From: Ga0074139 sp964515195
GTDB taxonomy: Bacteria > Bdellovibrionota > Bdellovibrionia > Bdellovibrionales > Bdellovibrionaceae
Assembly: GCA_964515195.1 (NCBI GenBank)
Contig: CAZETK010000004.1
Coordinates: forward strand, 27,439 to 91,438
Direction of reading: 5' to 3'
Length of the DNA stretch: 64,000 nucleotides
Part shown: piece after piece, positions 33,180-41,657 of the stretch
How positions within the stretch are numbered: the first letter of the stretch is position 1
How the letters are laid out: each line of letters opens with the position of its first letter
Program-made: the position numbers and the translations under genes
The notes under the pieces: model-generated
The model's database searches: none
What the model was told of the DNA's origin: nothing
What the model saw: the letters and a program-made list of their open reading frames with translations, nothing else

Positions 33180-35096
33180 ATGTTGGATGGTGTCTTGGTT
33201 ATGAAAAAAATTATTTTTACGCTTTCAATTCTTTTTTCTTTATCTCTTGCAGCCTTGGCGAATCCGCCTGCACCCAAAAATTCCCCGGATATCGTTGTGC
33301 ATCTTTTGGACTATCTTGCAAAAGACTACGGCGGTGCTGTTCAGAACGGAAAAGTAGTTAGTAAATCTGAATACGCGGAACAAGTGGAGTTCGCAGAGAT
33401 CGTCGAAAAGAACGCGAACGGCGTCGAAAAACTTCACGCGAATCAAGAATTCATGTTGGGAGTAAATCGACTTCAGTCTCTGATTCGCTCAAAGGGAGCG
33501 GCGGAGGAAGTCTCGAAGCTCGCCCGAAATCTCCAGCAGGATGCCATTCGTCTTGCCGGTATCGAGGTCGCTCCCACGCATTGGCCCGATCTCGCCAAGG
33601 GTGCTTCGCTTTTTCAGGCAAATTGCGTGAGTTGCCATGGGGCAAGCGGAAGGGGCGACGGGATTGCGGGAGCGAGTCTTGATCCAAAGCCCGCAAACTT
33701 TCATGACCCAGACCTTGTTTGGAATAGCGCTCCCTATAAGTTCTATAACACCATTCGCCTTGGAGTCCCTGGAACCGGCATGGCTGCTTTTTCCCATCTT
33801 TCTGATGAGGACGTTTGGGCTCTTGCTTTTTATCTGAAATCGCTTCCATATGCAGATAGTCGTAAGGGAGAGGCCGCCGAGCTTTCATTGAAGGAAGTGG
33901 CAACTCGCACGGATGCGGAGATCGCCGAAGGGCTGGGCGGAAAAAGCGACGATGTGGTCGCCGCAATTGGCTCGCTTCGCACGGATGCAGGTGGACCGGT
34001 TAATAAAGACCCGATGCGGATCGCCGAAGAACTTTTGAATGAAAGTGTTGCGGCAGCGAAAGAAAATGACTTTGAATCCGCAGGAAGGCTCTCTCTTCGC
34101 GCTTATCTTGAGGGAATAGAACCGCTAGAACCTAAGATGAAAGCGAATCTTCCCGGTTTCGTTGAGGACATCGAATCTAGAATGAGTGCCTATCGCTCCT
34201 CTCTTGAGAAGCATGAGCCGATTGCAAAGATTGAAGCGCAAAAATCGGAAATTTTTGGGAAACTCCGGGAAGCGAAGAATCTTTTTTCTCAAAATAAAAT
34301 GTCGCCAGCAGTCGCCTTTGGCGCAGCGTTTTCGATTTTCCTGCGTGAAGGATTTGAGGCGGTGCTTATCATCATTGTCCTTATCAGTATTCTAAGAGCC
34401 ATGGGGCAGCCCGAAGCCATTCGATGGGTTCATGTCGGCTGGGGAGCTGCTGTGGGAGTTGGACTTATCACTTGGTTTGCCTCTGGCCTCCTGATTTCCA
34501 TGAGCGGCCTGAGCCGCGAGATTATGGAGGGCGCAATCTCGATTCTTGCCGTTATGGTTCTCGTGTATGTGGGATTTTGGCTTCATCGCTACTCAGAACT
34601 GAAAAAGTGGCGCGACTTTTTAGAGGCGAAACTTAAGCATGGGCTCAACAAGGGCAGCTATTTACTCCTCGCCGTCGTGGCATTCATGGCGGTTTTTCGT
34701 GAGGCTTTCGAGGTCGTACTATTTCTTCGAGCAATTTGGATTGATCTTGAGTCCTCGGGGCAAACGATCGCGGGAACTGGCGTGCTGAGTTCTTTTATTC
34801 TGCTCATGGGACTTTCGTACTTCGCTGTCCGTGAAAGTAAGAAGCTTCCGCTTAGAAAGTTGTTTCAAGTTTGCTCCTGGACCATGATTGCGCTGGCCGT
34901 GGTATTGGCAGGAAAGGGAATTCACTCGCTCCAGGAAGCAGGAATTGTCCCAGTATCTACGCTTGCGATTCCTCTGAGAATGGACCTTGTGGGCCTTTAT
35001 CCGAGCATTCAAACGCTGGCCGTCCAAGCTATAGTAATCGCGGTCTTTGGCTTTCTTTTGCTGAGTGATAAGGCTCGATCACAGGTGACCTCGTAA
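33180..35096 (+). CDS. Cytochrome c-FTR1 fusion permease (PbrT/iron-permease type)
   Basis: 638-aa exported/membrane protein. Signal peptide (LSLAALA near 27), a cytochrome c module with heme motif CVSCH at 149-153 and the axial-Met region GMAAFSHLSDEDVWALAFYLKSL, a helical linker (~290-370), then about seven TM helices with the FTR1 motifs LREGFEAVLIII and FREAFEVVLFL (REGxE-type metal-binding glutamates). Family members import ferrous/ferric iron or, in PbrT, lead. The adjacent ArsR and CDF genes make a lead or iron role plausible. Starts ATG 33180 (AGGA 5 nt upstream) or ATG 33201. Confidence 0.88.
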   Translation: MLDGVLVMKKIIFTLSILFSLSLAALANPPAPKNSPDIVVHLLDYLAKDYGGAVQNGKVVSKSEYAEQVEFAEIVEKNANGVEKLHANQEFMLGVNRLQSLIRSKGAAEEVSKLARNLQQDAIRLAGIEVAPTHWPDLAKGASLFQANCVSCHGASGRGDGIAGASLDPKPANFHDPDLVWNSAPYKFYNTIRLGVPGTGMAAFSHLSDEDVWALAFYLKSLPYADSRKGEAAELSLKEVATRTDAEIAEGLGGKSDDVVAAIGSLRTDAGGPVNKDPMRIAEELLNESVAAAKENDFESAGRLSLRAYLEGIEPLEPKMKANLPGFVEDIESRMSAYRSSLEKHEPIAKIEAQKSEIFGKLREAKNLFSQNKMSPAVAFGAAFSIFLREGFEAVLIIIVLISILRAMGQPEAIRWVHVGWGAAVGVGLITWFASGLLISMSGLSREIMEGAISILAVMVLVYVGFWLHRYSELKKWRDFLEAKLKHGLNKGSYLLLAVVAFMAVFREAFEVVLFLRAIWIDLESSGQTIAGTGVLSSFILLMGLSYFAVRESKKLPLRKLFQVCSWTMIALAVVLAGKGIHSLQEAGIVPVSTLAIPLRMDLVGLYPSIQTLAVQAIVIAVFGFLLLSDKARSQVTS

Positions 35097-35170
35097 TAAG
35101 CGGCATTGTGGCCACCTTATTACTTGTCTGACTTATCCTGATCTTCGCTGTCCATCATGCCGCCTTTCGG

Positions 35171-35292
35171 AACTGTGCTGTTTCATAATGACTTCCTTTC
35201 GTTGATGCGGGGGAACCTTTTCCCCTTCACCAAAGGCTGAGGGGGAAAGGTACACTGCTAGTGAGTCGGAGGAGGCGTGACGATTTTCTGGT
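35171..35292. repeat. Direct repeat copy B (right flank of metal cassette)
   Basis: Matches copy A at 25815-25935: CTGTGCTGTTTCAT, CTTTCGTTGATGCGGG, CCTTCACCAAAGG and ACGATTTTC are shared. On the minus strand it starts MKQHSSE like the DUF6908-like gene, then diverges. The hairpin TTTCCCC (35219-35225) with GGGGAAA (35242-35248) is kept. The rest of the 280-bp gap 35097-35376 shows no gene. Confidence 0.62.
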
Positions 35293-35376
35293 CCTATGTA
35301 AAGAAAATCGATTAGAGCGCCGACGGAGGCGAACGCTCACATTACGAAAGGGGGCCTAACAGCAAATGAAAAGAAT

Positions 35377-35574
35377 CTATTTTGCCATTGTCAGATCTTT
35401 GCACGCCGAGTTGTTAAAGATGCTGGGGCATCCCCAGTCCTTCTTCGTCTCGGTAAGAGCGACATGCCGAACCGTCGCGATCTGACGCCAGAGCCATTCA
35501 CGTTGACCGGTCGCATGGGCCACGACGACGATGGATGCGATTATGAGGATGAATTCTTTGAGTGCTGCGAGCAT
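35377..35574 (-). CDS. Small membrane-anchored protein, family unknown
   Basis: 65-aa protein from ATG 35574 with a strong AGGAG 7 nt upstream. Hydrophobic N-terminus LAALKEFILIIASIVVVAHATG (one TM), then REWLWRQIATVRHVALTETKKDWGCPSIFNNSAC. The KKDxGCPSIFN segment recurs as a remnant at 31615-31660. Function unknown. It overlaps the end of the recombinase-like gene 35541-36194. Confidence 0.6.
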   Translation of the reverse strand: MLAALKEFILIIASIVVVAHATGQREWLWRQIATVRHVALTETKKDWGCPSIFNNSACKDLTMAK

Positions 35575-36194
35575 TGGTTTTTCTCCTGGTTAATGGGTTG
35601 TTGGTAATTTTTGGGATTGTGGGCGAGCGCCCGTTTGACGGATTGAGGGTGCCAGGTCTTACCCTCTTTGGTTTTGAGACCTTTTGAGTTGAGGTTCTGC
35701 GCGATCATGCGGAGCGATTTTCCGCAAATGCGGAGGCGGTGCATTTCCTCTATGACCCGCTGCTCCGCGAGATGGGGAATGAGCTTTCCATTTTGCTTTT
35801 TCCACCCATAAGGCACGGACCCCGTGAGGTAGCCGGGCCGGTGCGAATCGAATTCTGTGACGCCTGAATTCTCCAAAATTTTGCGGACATACTCCCTAGA
35901 TACGGAGTAGCGTTCAGCAATTTGGCTCAAGGAATTCGCTTCGTCTAAAAACAGCTTTTTGAACTGGCGTTCGAAATCGATCTGGACATTGAGAGAATGT
36001 TCAAATATATCAATAATGTAGGCTCGATGGTCGGGCTTGCGATCACCGCTGTCATCGGTGGTTTTTCTGATTTGGTCGGTCGTGTCGCTCGGGCCGCCAA
36101 CTCTCTCTCTTCCCGAACCAGCGGCCAAGAGAGTGACGGTTAGAATCTGGTGAAGACCCGGAAGTGACACCCGAAAGGGACCGGGCAGAAGCAA
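35541..36194 (-). CDS. Recombinase-domain HTH protein (accessory to serine recombinase)
   Basis: Frame of up to 217 aa; start unclear (only TTG/GTG codons at the beginning, inside the recombinase gene). The reliable part is the C-terminal ~145 residues: a HTH (NSLSQIAERYSVSREYVRKILENSGV) followed by a recombinase-domain segment (VPYGWKKQNGKLIPHLAEQRVIEEMHRLR, TWHPQSVKRAL). This is the DNA-binding half of large serine recombinases without a catalytic domain. It overlaps the catalytic recombinase gene by 143 nt in another frame. Function probably accessory DNA binding. Confidence 0.6.
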   Translation of the reverse strand: MLLPGPFRVSLPGLHQILTVTLLAAGSGRERVGGPSDTTDQIRKTTDDSGDRKPDHRAYIIDIFEHSLNVQIDFERQFKKLFLDEANSLSQIAERYSVSREYVRKILENSGVTEFDSHRPGYLTGSVPYGWKKQNGKLIPHLAEQRVIEEMHRLRICGKSLRMIAQNLNSKGLKTKEGKTWHPQSVKRALAHNPKNYQQPINQEKNQCSQHSKNSSS

Positions 36195-37917
36195 GCGCCC
36201 CCACCCAGTACCCCAATTCCAATTTTTCAGGAAACACGCGAATCGAGCTTAGGACACACCCTAACGCATCCCTTTTTTCATTCAAATTCAGGGTTTCGAA
36301 CTCTTTAAAAAACGCCTTGAGATGATTGGTTACCTGGTTGCCCGAAACCACCGAAGCCTTTAGTTCACGAATCTGCTGATAGACGTTTTCACGTTCTTCC
36401 TCATGTGCCTTCGCTTTTTCTTCGAATTCTTGGACTTGGCCAAGGATGAGCTTTGGATCGGCCCCATTTGGGAGATCGGCAAGATAGTTCAGCAGGTTCG
36501 CGGCTTTTTTTCGAAATTCCCGGACATTGTTTTCAATGCTAGCTGCCTGGGATTCAAGTTCGGGAATTCGATTGTGAACACTATCCGCCGATCCTTTCGC
36601 CAACTCCTCAGCGAGGATTGGATTGTCCTTTATTTTCCGGAGCTTTTGAAGAATTACGGCCACAAGGCGCTTTGCCTGAACTCGCTTAACAGTACAGGTC
36701 GTGGTGGCGGCATGCTGATAATAGGGAATCTCTTGGGTTCGACCATGAGCCATGGCTCCGCTCAGGCTTCCGCCGCACTCTCCACAAGAAATCATAGCAG
36801 AGAGCAAGTAGGGGTGTTCGCTGAACCCTTCTGGCTTAAACCAGTTTCGATTGCTTTCCATTTTTTCTTTCGCCGCCAAGGCAATCTCATTTGAAACAAT
36901 CGCTGGCCAAACTGAATCGGTCAGCGAAACATTTCCTTCTTCGTCCTCAATTTTGCGTTTACCAAGATAAAGAGGGTTCTGGAGAACTCGCGTAATTGCG
37001 TTGTCGGTGAATCGTTGACCACCTGCCATGTGGCCATTTTTCGTTTTAAAAAGTTTATTCCTGAAGCCAGCTTTGTTCAGTGATCGAACCGTCAACTCAA
37101 CACTGCCGACGCTAATATAAGTTTCATAGATTCTGCGGACAAGTGCGGCCTCGCCCTCATTTACAACTAGGTGGCCGCGCTTTTCGGGATGAAGATCATA
37201 GCCAAGGGGTGGTCGTCCGCCAGTGTAGAGGCCCCGTTGCGCCCGCGCCCTCATATTCGCGATTGTCCTTTCAACCGTAAGTTCCCTTTCAAATTGAGAG
37301 AGGGCCGCAAGGATCGTGATAAATACTCTCCCGGCGGGTGTCGTGGTATCGAAATTGAGTTGCGGGCAAATAAAGTCAGCTTCATGCTGGCGCAAAAAAT
37401 CAATGAAAGAGAGAAAGTCCGAAACCGAGCGACTGATTCGCGAGAGTTCAACGACCATAACGGTGTTAATCCGTCCCGAGGCGATATCGTTGAGCAGTCG
37501 TTGAAACTCTGGGCGGTTCATATCCTTTCCCGAGCGGGCTTCATCAACATATTCTTCGACCAACTTTCCCCAGGTGCTTCCTTCGATGATATTCCGGCGT
37601 TCAACTTCAGCATTCAGCCGCTGAATTTGAGATTTCAGTGATCCCTCTTGGATCATCGCCTGGTTGCGGGTTGAAACCCTGGCGTAAAAGGCGATCCGGC
37701 GAACGCTTGTCTTCGTCTCGGACTTTCTCACTTTTTTCATGCAGCATCCTTTCGAATCAGATTTACGAGTTAAGAGGCTCTTCGCTTTTGCTGAGTAACG
37801 GTATCGAAGAATGATCTGGGCTAGTCTTTTCATTTTTTCTTCGTACTTTTCCTTGGGCAGCGGAAAGTGTATTTCCTCGATCTGAATGTTCGAGGGGTCC
37901 CACTTCAGTCGTGCCAT
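36052..37917 (-). CDS. Large serine recombinase
   Basis: Up to 621-aa site-specific recombinase. Resolvase domain with the catalytic Ser in YARVSTRNQ (residue 82 from the long start, 23 from ATG 37740) and VVELSRISRSVSDF; recombinase domain with GRPPLGYDL; zinc ribbon CGECGG with a later Cys; coiled coil around residues 430-500. Two starts have ribosome sites: ATG 37917 (GGAG, 6 nt) and ATG 37740 (AAAGGA, 6 nt). The 59-residue extension (IHFPLPKEKYEEKMKRLAQIIL) looks like real protein and overlaps the upstream gene by 155 nt. It probably mobilises, or once mobilised, part of this island. Confidence 0.88.
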   Translation of the reverse strand: MARLKWDPSNIQIEEIHFPLPKEKYEEKMKRLAQIILRYRYSAKAKSLLTRKSDSKGCCMKKVRKSETKTSVRRIAFYARVSTRNQAMIQEGSLKSQIQRLNAEVERRNIIEGSTWGKLVEEYVDEARSGKDMNRPEFQRLLNDIASGRINTVMVVELSRISRSVSDFLSFIDFLRQHEADFICPQLNFDTTTPAGRVFITILAALSQFERELTVERTIANMRARAQRGLYTGGRPPLGYDLHPEKRGHLVVNEGEAALVRRIYETYISVGSVELTVRSLNKAGFRNKLFKTKNGHMAGGQRFTDNAITRVLQNPLYLGKRKIEDEEGNVSLTDSVWPAIVSNEIALAAKEKMESNRNWFKPEGFSEHPYLLSAMISCGECGGSLSGAMAHGRTQEIPYYQHAATTTCTVKRVQAKRLVAVILQKLRKIKDNPILAEELAKGSADSVHNRIPELESQAASIENNVREFRKKAANLLNYLADLPNGADPKLILGQVQEFEEKAKAHEEERENVYQQIRELKASVVSGNQVTNHLKAFFKEFETLNLNEKRDALGCVLSSIRVFPEKLELGYWVGALASARSLSGVTSGSSPDSNRHSLGRWFGKRESWRPERHDRPNQKNHR

Positions 37918-38260
37918 CTAAGTCTCCAGTTTGTAATTTTGAATTTTTCTTCCTGGAGCTGAGATTGAGTTCATTGAGAGCAGCCTGTAGGTCGAAGTCA
38001 GGCTGATTGCCTCGGCGGGCTTCCTTTGCTTTCTTGACGAGATTTTCTAGGTAGGCGAATTCGTCAAAATGTTGGGAGCGCAGTTGCTCAAGTGACCTGG
38101 AAAACCAACTTTGCTCAAATCGGAGTACAATCCAGGAAAGCAGGTCGTGCTTCGTGATCCTTCCGCCTAAAAAATCTTGATTAGCCGTGTCTAACATTTT
38201 GTTCAGCATAGAGTCTGCTTCATTGGATAGGGTAACTTTGGCAATGAGTGGCTTATTCAT
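37763..38260 (-). CDS. Recombinase-associated protein of unknown function
   Basis: 165 aa from ATG 38260 (MNKPLIAKVTLSNEADSML). The first ~100 residues are helical and charged, with a possible RHH/HTH-like segment (GGRITKHDLLSWIVLRFEQ); the last ~50 residues are low-complexity and coincide with the out-of-frame overlap with the recombinase gene, so they may be overprinted. No family recognised. It is divergent from the HTH gene at 38374. Confidence 0.6.
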   Translation of the reverse strand: MNKPLIAKVTLSNEADSMLNKMLDTANQDFLGGRITKHDLLSWIVLRFEQSWFSRSLEQLRSQHFDEFAYLENLVKKAKEARRGNQPDFDLQAALNELNLSSRKKNSKLQTGDLDGTTEVGPLEHSDRGNTLSAAQGKVRRKNEKTSPDHSSIPLLSKSEEPLNS

Positions 38261-38301
38261 ATGCGTTTCTCCGTAATAGGGCATCTGTCTTGATAATACC
38301 C

Positions 38302-38317
38302 CTGTAAAAAGTTACAG
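38302..38317. promoter_or_regulatory. Operator-like inverted repeat between recombinase operon and HTH gene
   Basis: CTGTAA (38302-38307) and TTACAG (38312-38317) around AAAG, in the 113-bp divergent space. TATAAA at 38323-38328 could be a -10. Likely site for the HTH protein encoded at 38374. Confidence 0.5.
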
Positions 38318-38373
38318 TCCATATAAAATATGACAGGATGGCGTTAATGGTATTCAATACATAGAATTGCAGC

Positions 38374-38565
38374 ATGGCGAAATTGATACTGGCAGAAGTC
38401 CTGAAAAAGAAGGGCCTATCAAAGCGGCAGTTTGCGAAACGGCTCGGGAAAGACTACCCAGCCGTGTTTCGCTATTTTCGCGAGGGATATGATCCAAAGC
38501 TGTCGACGCTGGAAGATTGGGCGAAGGCCTTGAACTGCAGGGTCAGGGATTTGGTGGAGGAGTAG
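38374..38565 (+). CDS. Small XRE-type HTH regulator
   Basis: 63-aa regulator that is nearly all HTH: LAEVLKKKGLSKRQFAKRLGKDYPAVFRYFREG, then TLEDWAKALNCRVRDLVEE. Divergent from the recombinase operon, across a space that holds an operator-like palindrome, so it probably represses recombination genes. Confidence 0.82.
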   Translation: MAKLILAEVLKKKGLSKRQFAKRLGKDYPAVFRYFREGYDPKLSTLEDWAKALNCRVRDLVEE

Positions 38566-38569
38566 TTGG

Positions 38570-39208
38570 ATGGAACTTATTCTCGAAATAGCAAGAGAAA
38601 TGGCCAACTCTTCTGGACTATGGGGGATGGTAGGTGTCTTGGTTGGGGGCGCGGTCACTCATTGGTTTCAAAAGTCCCGTGATCGTGATTCTGACATCAA
38701 AACTACGTATGCAAGCCTTCATGGCCTTAGAAGGTCGTTGAAGCAATTGTACGTTTCCAGATTTGAAGCCTTTATTTTTTCAGATGCACATGAGGCAAAG
38801 TGGCGAAATTCTAACTTTACTTCTACAGTTGATTTCAATGAGGCCACGAGATGGATGCATCGCTCAGAAGATTTGGTTTTTGAAATTTCGAAAGCGGAAG
38901 AGAGATTGGCAAGGGATTGTGGTCTTATTTTTGCGGTCTTTAAGTGCAAGGCAGATATGTCGGAAAAGGTGAAGGCGCTTCTGAACCATGAAGTACCAGC
39001 AATCTTAACTCGACCCGAAACCGGATGGACCAATCAGCAGATAGATGAATGGAAAAATACCGCAGTAGGGCAACTTAAGACGAGAACAGATGCTATATTT
39101 GGTACGCCCTACTACCTGGAACCAATCGAACCAAGACCACAAAGGAAATCATCGAAAATAAAACAAGCCCCGGCCTTCTTTTGCGTGAGATTCAGAACCT
39201 CCCATTAA
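38570..39208 (+). CDS. Membrane-anchored protein of unknown function
   Basis: 212-aa protein with one N-terminal TM (residues ~14-32, LWGMVGVLVGGAVTHWF) and a cytoplasmic helical region (RDRDSDIKTTYASLHGLRRSLKQLYVSRFEAFIF). No family recognised. It follows the HTH gene by 4 nt. The last ~20 residues (APAFFCVRFRTSH) overlap another open frame that runs to 39348, so the end may be changed by a frameshift. Confidence 0.6.
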   Translation: MELILEIAREMANSSGLWGMVGVLVGGAVTHWFQKSRDRDSDIKTTYASLHGLRRSLKQLYVSRFEAFIFSDAHEAKWRNSNFTSTVDFNEATRWMHRSEDLVFEISKAEERLARDCGLIFAVFKCKADMSEKVKALLNHEVPAILTRPETGWTNQQIDEWKNTAVGQLKTRTDAIFGTPYYLEPIEPRPQRKSSKIKQAPAFFCVRFRTSH

Positions 39209-39348
39209 AGATTCATATCAGTTGGAATACTCTTGCCAGCATCGAAGACAAGGCCAATATAGAACTGATTTTGCCCGATAAAGAAACTCAGAAGGAAATC
39301 CATAAGGCCGCTCTTAGAAGAAAGATTGAGGTCCGCATTGACCAGTAG
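39181..39348 (+). pseudogene. Possible frameshifted gene end
   Basis: From TTG 39181 the frame reads LREIQNLPLKIHISWNTLAS, then ILPDKETQKEIHKAALRRKIEVRIDQ and TAG at 39348. It looks like coding sequence, and the frame continues upstream inside the 38570-39208 gene, so it may be the original C-terminus displaced by a frameshift. No family recognised. Confidence 0.35.
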
Positions 39349-39469
39349 CCATTCCTACGCCTGGTTTCGATTGGAGACGGACCATGATGCGCGGCGCATT
39401 GGGAGTGAACAGGAACTTCCGCTTTTCATGCCAGATTGGATTTATCAGACGAAACACCAATTCTATTGA
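39338..39469 (+). CDS. Possible small protein (43 aa)
   Basis: From TTG 39338, overlapping the preceding frame by 11 nt: TSSHSYAWFRLETDHDARRIG, then ELPLFMPDWIYQTKHQFY, stop at 39469. Composition looks coding (many aromatic and charged residues), but there is no good ribosome site and no known family. Otherwise the 39209-39514 gap is empty. Confidence 0.3.
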   Translation: MTSSHSYAWFRLETDHDARRIGSEQELPLFMPDWIYQTKHQFY

Positions 39470-39514
39470 ATTGCCCAAAGAAGCTGGTTAAAACTCTGCA
39501 TTCAGGGGGACCAA

Positions 39515-39949
39515 ATGAAACCTGTAATGCTAATCATCATTTCGCTTATGCTTTCATCATCCGCTTTTGCTGCAGGCGATTTTAAGTGGTGCAGTGTGAA
39601 GTTTAACGCTGATGCCTATTCTTTTATGCATCTTTTTGAGCAAGGAGAGAGTTCAGCAGCGATTATAACAAAAGAATATTTTAAGGAAATTTTCGTTGGC
39701 ACGGCTACTGATGCGCAATCCTTTATTGACGAAAATGCAGTCAATGCTTTTTTGATAATTTTTCACTTAAAATCTGACAGGAACCCAGATCTATTTGAAG
39801 TAACCATAGCGCAACTTGTACCAAAATCAGAAAACTCTTCAGAAATCAAAGAGTCCGATATTGCTTTCGGTTCAGCGGCTACCCTGCCGTTGCATGTGGG
39901 ATTTAGGCTCAATCAAGCAGATAATGTAAACGTTCTTTGCAAGGATTAG
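39515..39949 (+). CDS. Secreted protein of unknown function
   Basis: 144 aa with a clear signal peptide (MLIIISLMLSSSAFA, cleavage near 20). Two Cys in the mature part (KWCSVKF and the final NVLCKD) could form a disulfide. No family recognised. First of three consecutive exported-protein genes spaced 1 nt or overlapping by 4 nt, so they form one operon. Confidence 0.68.
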   Translation: MKPVMLIIISLMLSSSAFAAGDFKWCSVKFNADAYSFMHLFEQGESSAAIITKEYFKEIFVGTATDAQSFIDENAVNAFLIIFHLKSDRNPDLFEVTIAQLVPKSENSSEIKESDIAFGSAATLPLHVGFRLNQADNVNVLCKD

Positions 39950-39950
39950 T

Positions 39951-40388
39951 ATGTATAAACTCTTCCATTTGGTACTAGCTGCTTTATTTTCAACTCAGGG
40001 TTTTGCTCAGCAAGAGATAATTGATTGTGAAGTTATAAAGAGTGGTCAATCGGGCTTGGAAACGGTTGAAATTTCATTGAATGAACCTCTTTTTACGAAA
40101 GTCAAAACAATCTCGGACGGCTCAGGATCACAGGTCTTCAAACGAGAGAGATTTATAACCGAAGCTTACGTTTCATCGTGGAAGATTGATCGCAAATGCG
40201 AATCCCCATGTTTGTGTACTGTCAATCAAACGACGGAAGAGTATCATTTCTCTGCTACTTGCTCAGGCGCGAGCGCCCTCTTAATGGTTGATTTACAAAA
40301 AATGCAGGGGATGTACCACGAGGAATTCAGGCCCACAAATACCACGAGAACTATTCCCTTCACTAAGTGCGTTCGGAGATCGGAATGA
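39951..40388 (+). CDS. Secreted cysteine-containing protein of unknown function
   Basis: 145 aa with signal peptide (KLFHLVLAALFSTQGFA). The mature part has Cys in IIDCEV, RKCESPCLC, ATCSGA and TKCVRR, arranged for several disulfides. Family unknown. The stop overlaps the start of the next gene (ATGA at 40385). Confidence 0.68.
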   Translation: MYKLFHLVLAALFSTQGFAQQEIIDCEVIKSGQSGLETVEISLNEPLFTKVKTISDGSGSQVFKRERFITEAYVSSWKIDRKCESPCLCTVNQTTEEYHFSATCSGASALLMVDLQKMQGMYHEEFRPTNTTRTIPFTKCVRRSE

Positions 40389-40975
40389 GAACAATACTGA
40401 AAAAGACTTTTCTTCTATTGTTGATGACATCGCCTGTCCTCGCACAGAACCGGGTGCTCCCAGGCATGTGTGATATAGGGTGGGGTTTTTCAGCGCCCCC
40501 GCCATTGAACTCGGGTAATCACTGTGATGACTGCTGCTTTGATTTAAGTGGAAATTTCCGCGCAGAGGTCCCAGCATATGGAATGGGAGAGGGGTATGTT
40601 CTTCCAATAAAATTTAATACGACGGATTACAGTTTCCCTGGAGATTACGGCACCTACAAATTCTATCAGTGGTACAATCCATTTTACGGTGAGCGTGGAC
40701 GTTACGATTACCTTAATCGATTTGAAGGCTTGGGCGATGGGTTATACCCACCCAAAATGGGAAAGCCATTTAACCCTGAGGCTAATAACCCAGTCAGCGT
40801 CACGTGCGACAAGAGCGGCATTGACTTCTTTGAATACAGTAGACAAGCCGGCCGTTATTCTTATCGATTCAGAATAGCCAAGACCTCAAATCCGGACGTA
40901 TTTGATTTTGTCTCGTGTGTGAATTGGGGGTGGAGCACGCCAGGAAAATTGATTCGTGTTGATAGCATTCGTTAA
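40385..40975 (+). CDS. Secreted protein of unknown function
   Basis: 196 aa from ATG 40385 with signal peptide (ILKKTFLLLLMTSPVLA). The mature protein is rich in Tyr, Phe, Gly and Pro (YGTYKFYQWYNPFYGERGRYDY) with CDDCCFD near the N-terminus. Extracellular or periplasmic. No family recognised. The Cys-rich N-terminal motif could bind metal or form disulfides. Confidence 0.66.
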   Translation: MRTILKKTFLLLLMTSPVLAQNRVLPGMCDIGWGFSAPPPLNSGNHCDDCCFDLSGNFRAEVPAYGMGEGYVLPIKFNTTDYSFPGDYGTYKFYQWYNPFYGERGRYDYLNRFEGLGDGLYPPKMGKPFNPEANNPVSVTCDKSGIDFFEYSRQAGRYSYRFRIAKTSNPDVFDFVSCVNWGWSTPGKLIRVDSIR

Positions 40976-40979
40976 TGGC

Positions 40980-41609
40980 TTAATGCTCGGGCGCATATCG
41001 TTCTATATAATCTAACAGATCTTGTCGCTTGCGAGCCTTAGCAATTGATCTGACTGAATCACCTGATAAGTCTTTAATGTCCGGGTCGGCCTTTGCCCGC
41101 AGTGCCGTTTCAAACATTTTTAGCCAGTCGAAATTACCAAAAATGAGGTTATTCAATAAACCATGAAGAAACGTACGCCCATTGTAAGTCTCCTGTGAGT
41201 TCAAATCCGCCCCCTTTTTTATAAACACGCCGAGAACATCCGTTCTTGTAGCATCATTCGCTAAAAGCAAAAAAACGATTGGTGTGGCTTTTGATCGACG
41301 AAGATCTTGGGGGTTGGGGCCCTTTATCGAAAGAGCTTGAGGGAACTGATCCGCTATATCTTCGAGCAATGCCGCATCAACTGCTGCCCAATTCTGATTG
41401 AGATAAAGATACAAATAAGATCGGTCGTCCGCTGTGAGAATTGAAAAGTCAAGACCATGCTTTCTAAACATTTCAAATAGCTTACGATTGAACCGTAGCG
41501 GCCTTTTATCCCATTCGCCGTCCAGTAAATAGTGTGCGGCTGTTAGGCCAGCACCGTTTTTCAGATTCAGATTACCTCCGGCTGACCTGGACCCCGACTT
41601 TAGTGCCAC
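40980..41609 (-). pseudogene. Ankyrin-repeat protein gene truncated by the IS element
   Basis: Ankyrin-like repeats run through the protein: NLKNGAGLTAAHYLL, ATPIVFLLLAND, VFIKKGADLNSQETYNGRTFLHGLL, ALRAKADPDIKDLSG. The first ~9 residues come from the terminal sequence of the IS (starts 41583), so the native 5' part and promoter are gone. The remaining ~200 residues keep an open frame and could be expressed from a GTG in the IS end, but it is probably inactive. Confidence 0.7.
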
Positions 41610-41657
41610 TTGCTGAGTGAGTCATTCTGCGCAAAACTCGACCAAAGGAGTGCGCAA

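Noticed and set aside
33451..33966. 171-aa minus-strand frame in the FTR1 gene
   Set aside because: Shadow of the cytochrome c-FTR1 gene; arginine/proline-rich, no start signal.
25862..35248. CRISPR repeats
   Set aside because: The hairpin-containing repeats occur only twice, 9 kb apart, and are degenerate, so they are not an array; no regular repeat-spacer series exists elsewhere in the window.
37171..37641. 156-aa plus-strand frame in the recombinase gene
   Set aside because: Antisense shadow of the conserved resolvase catalytic domain.
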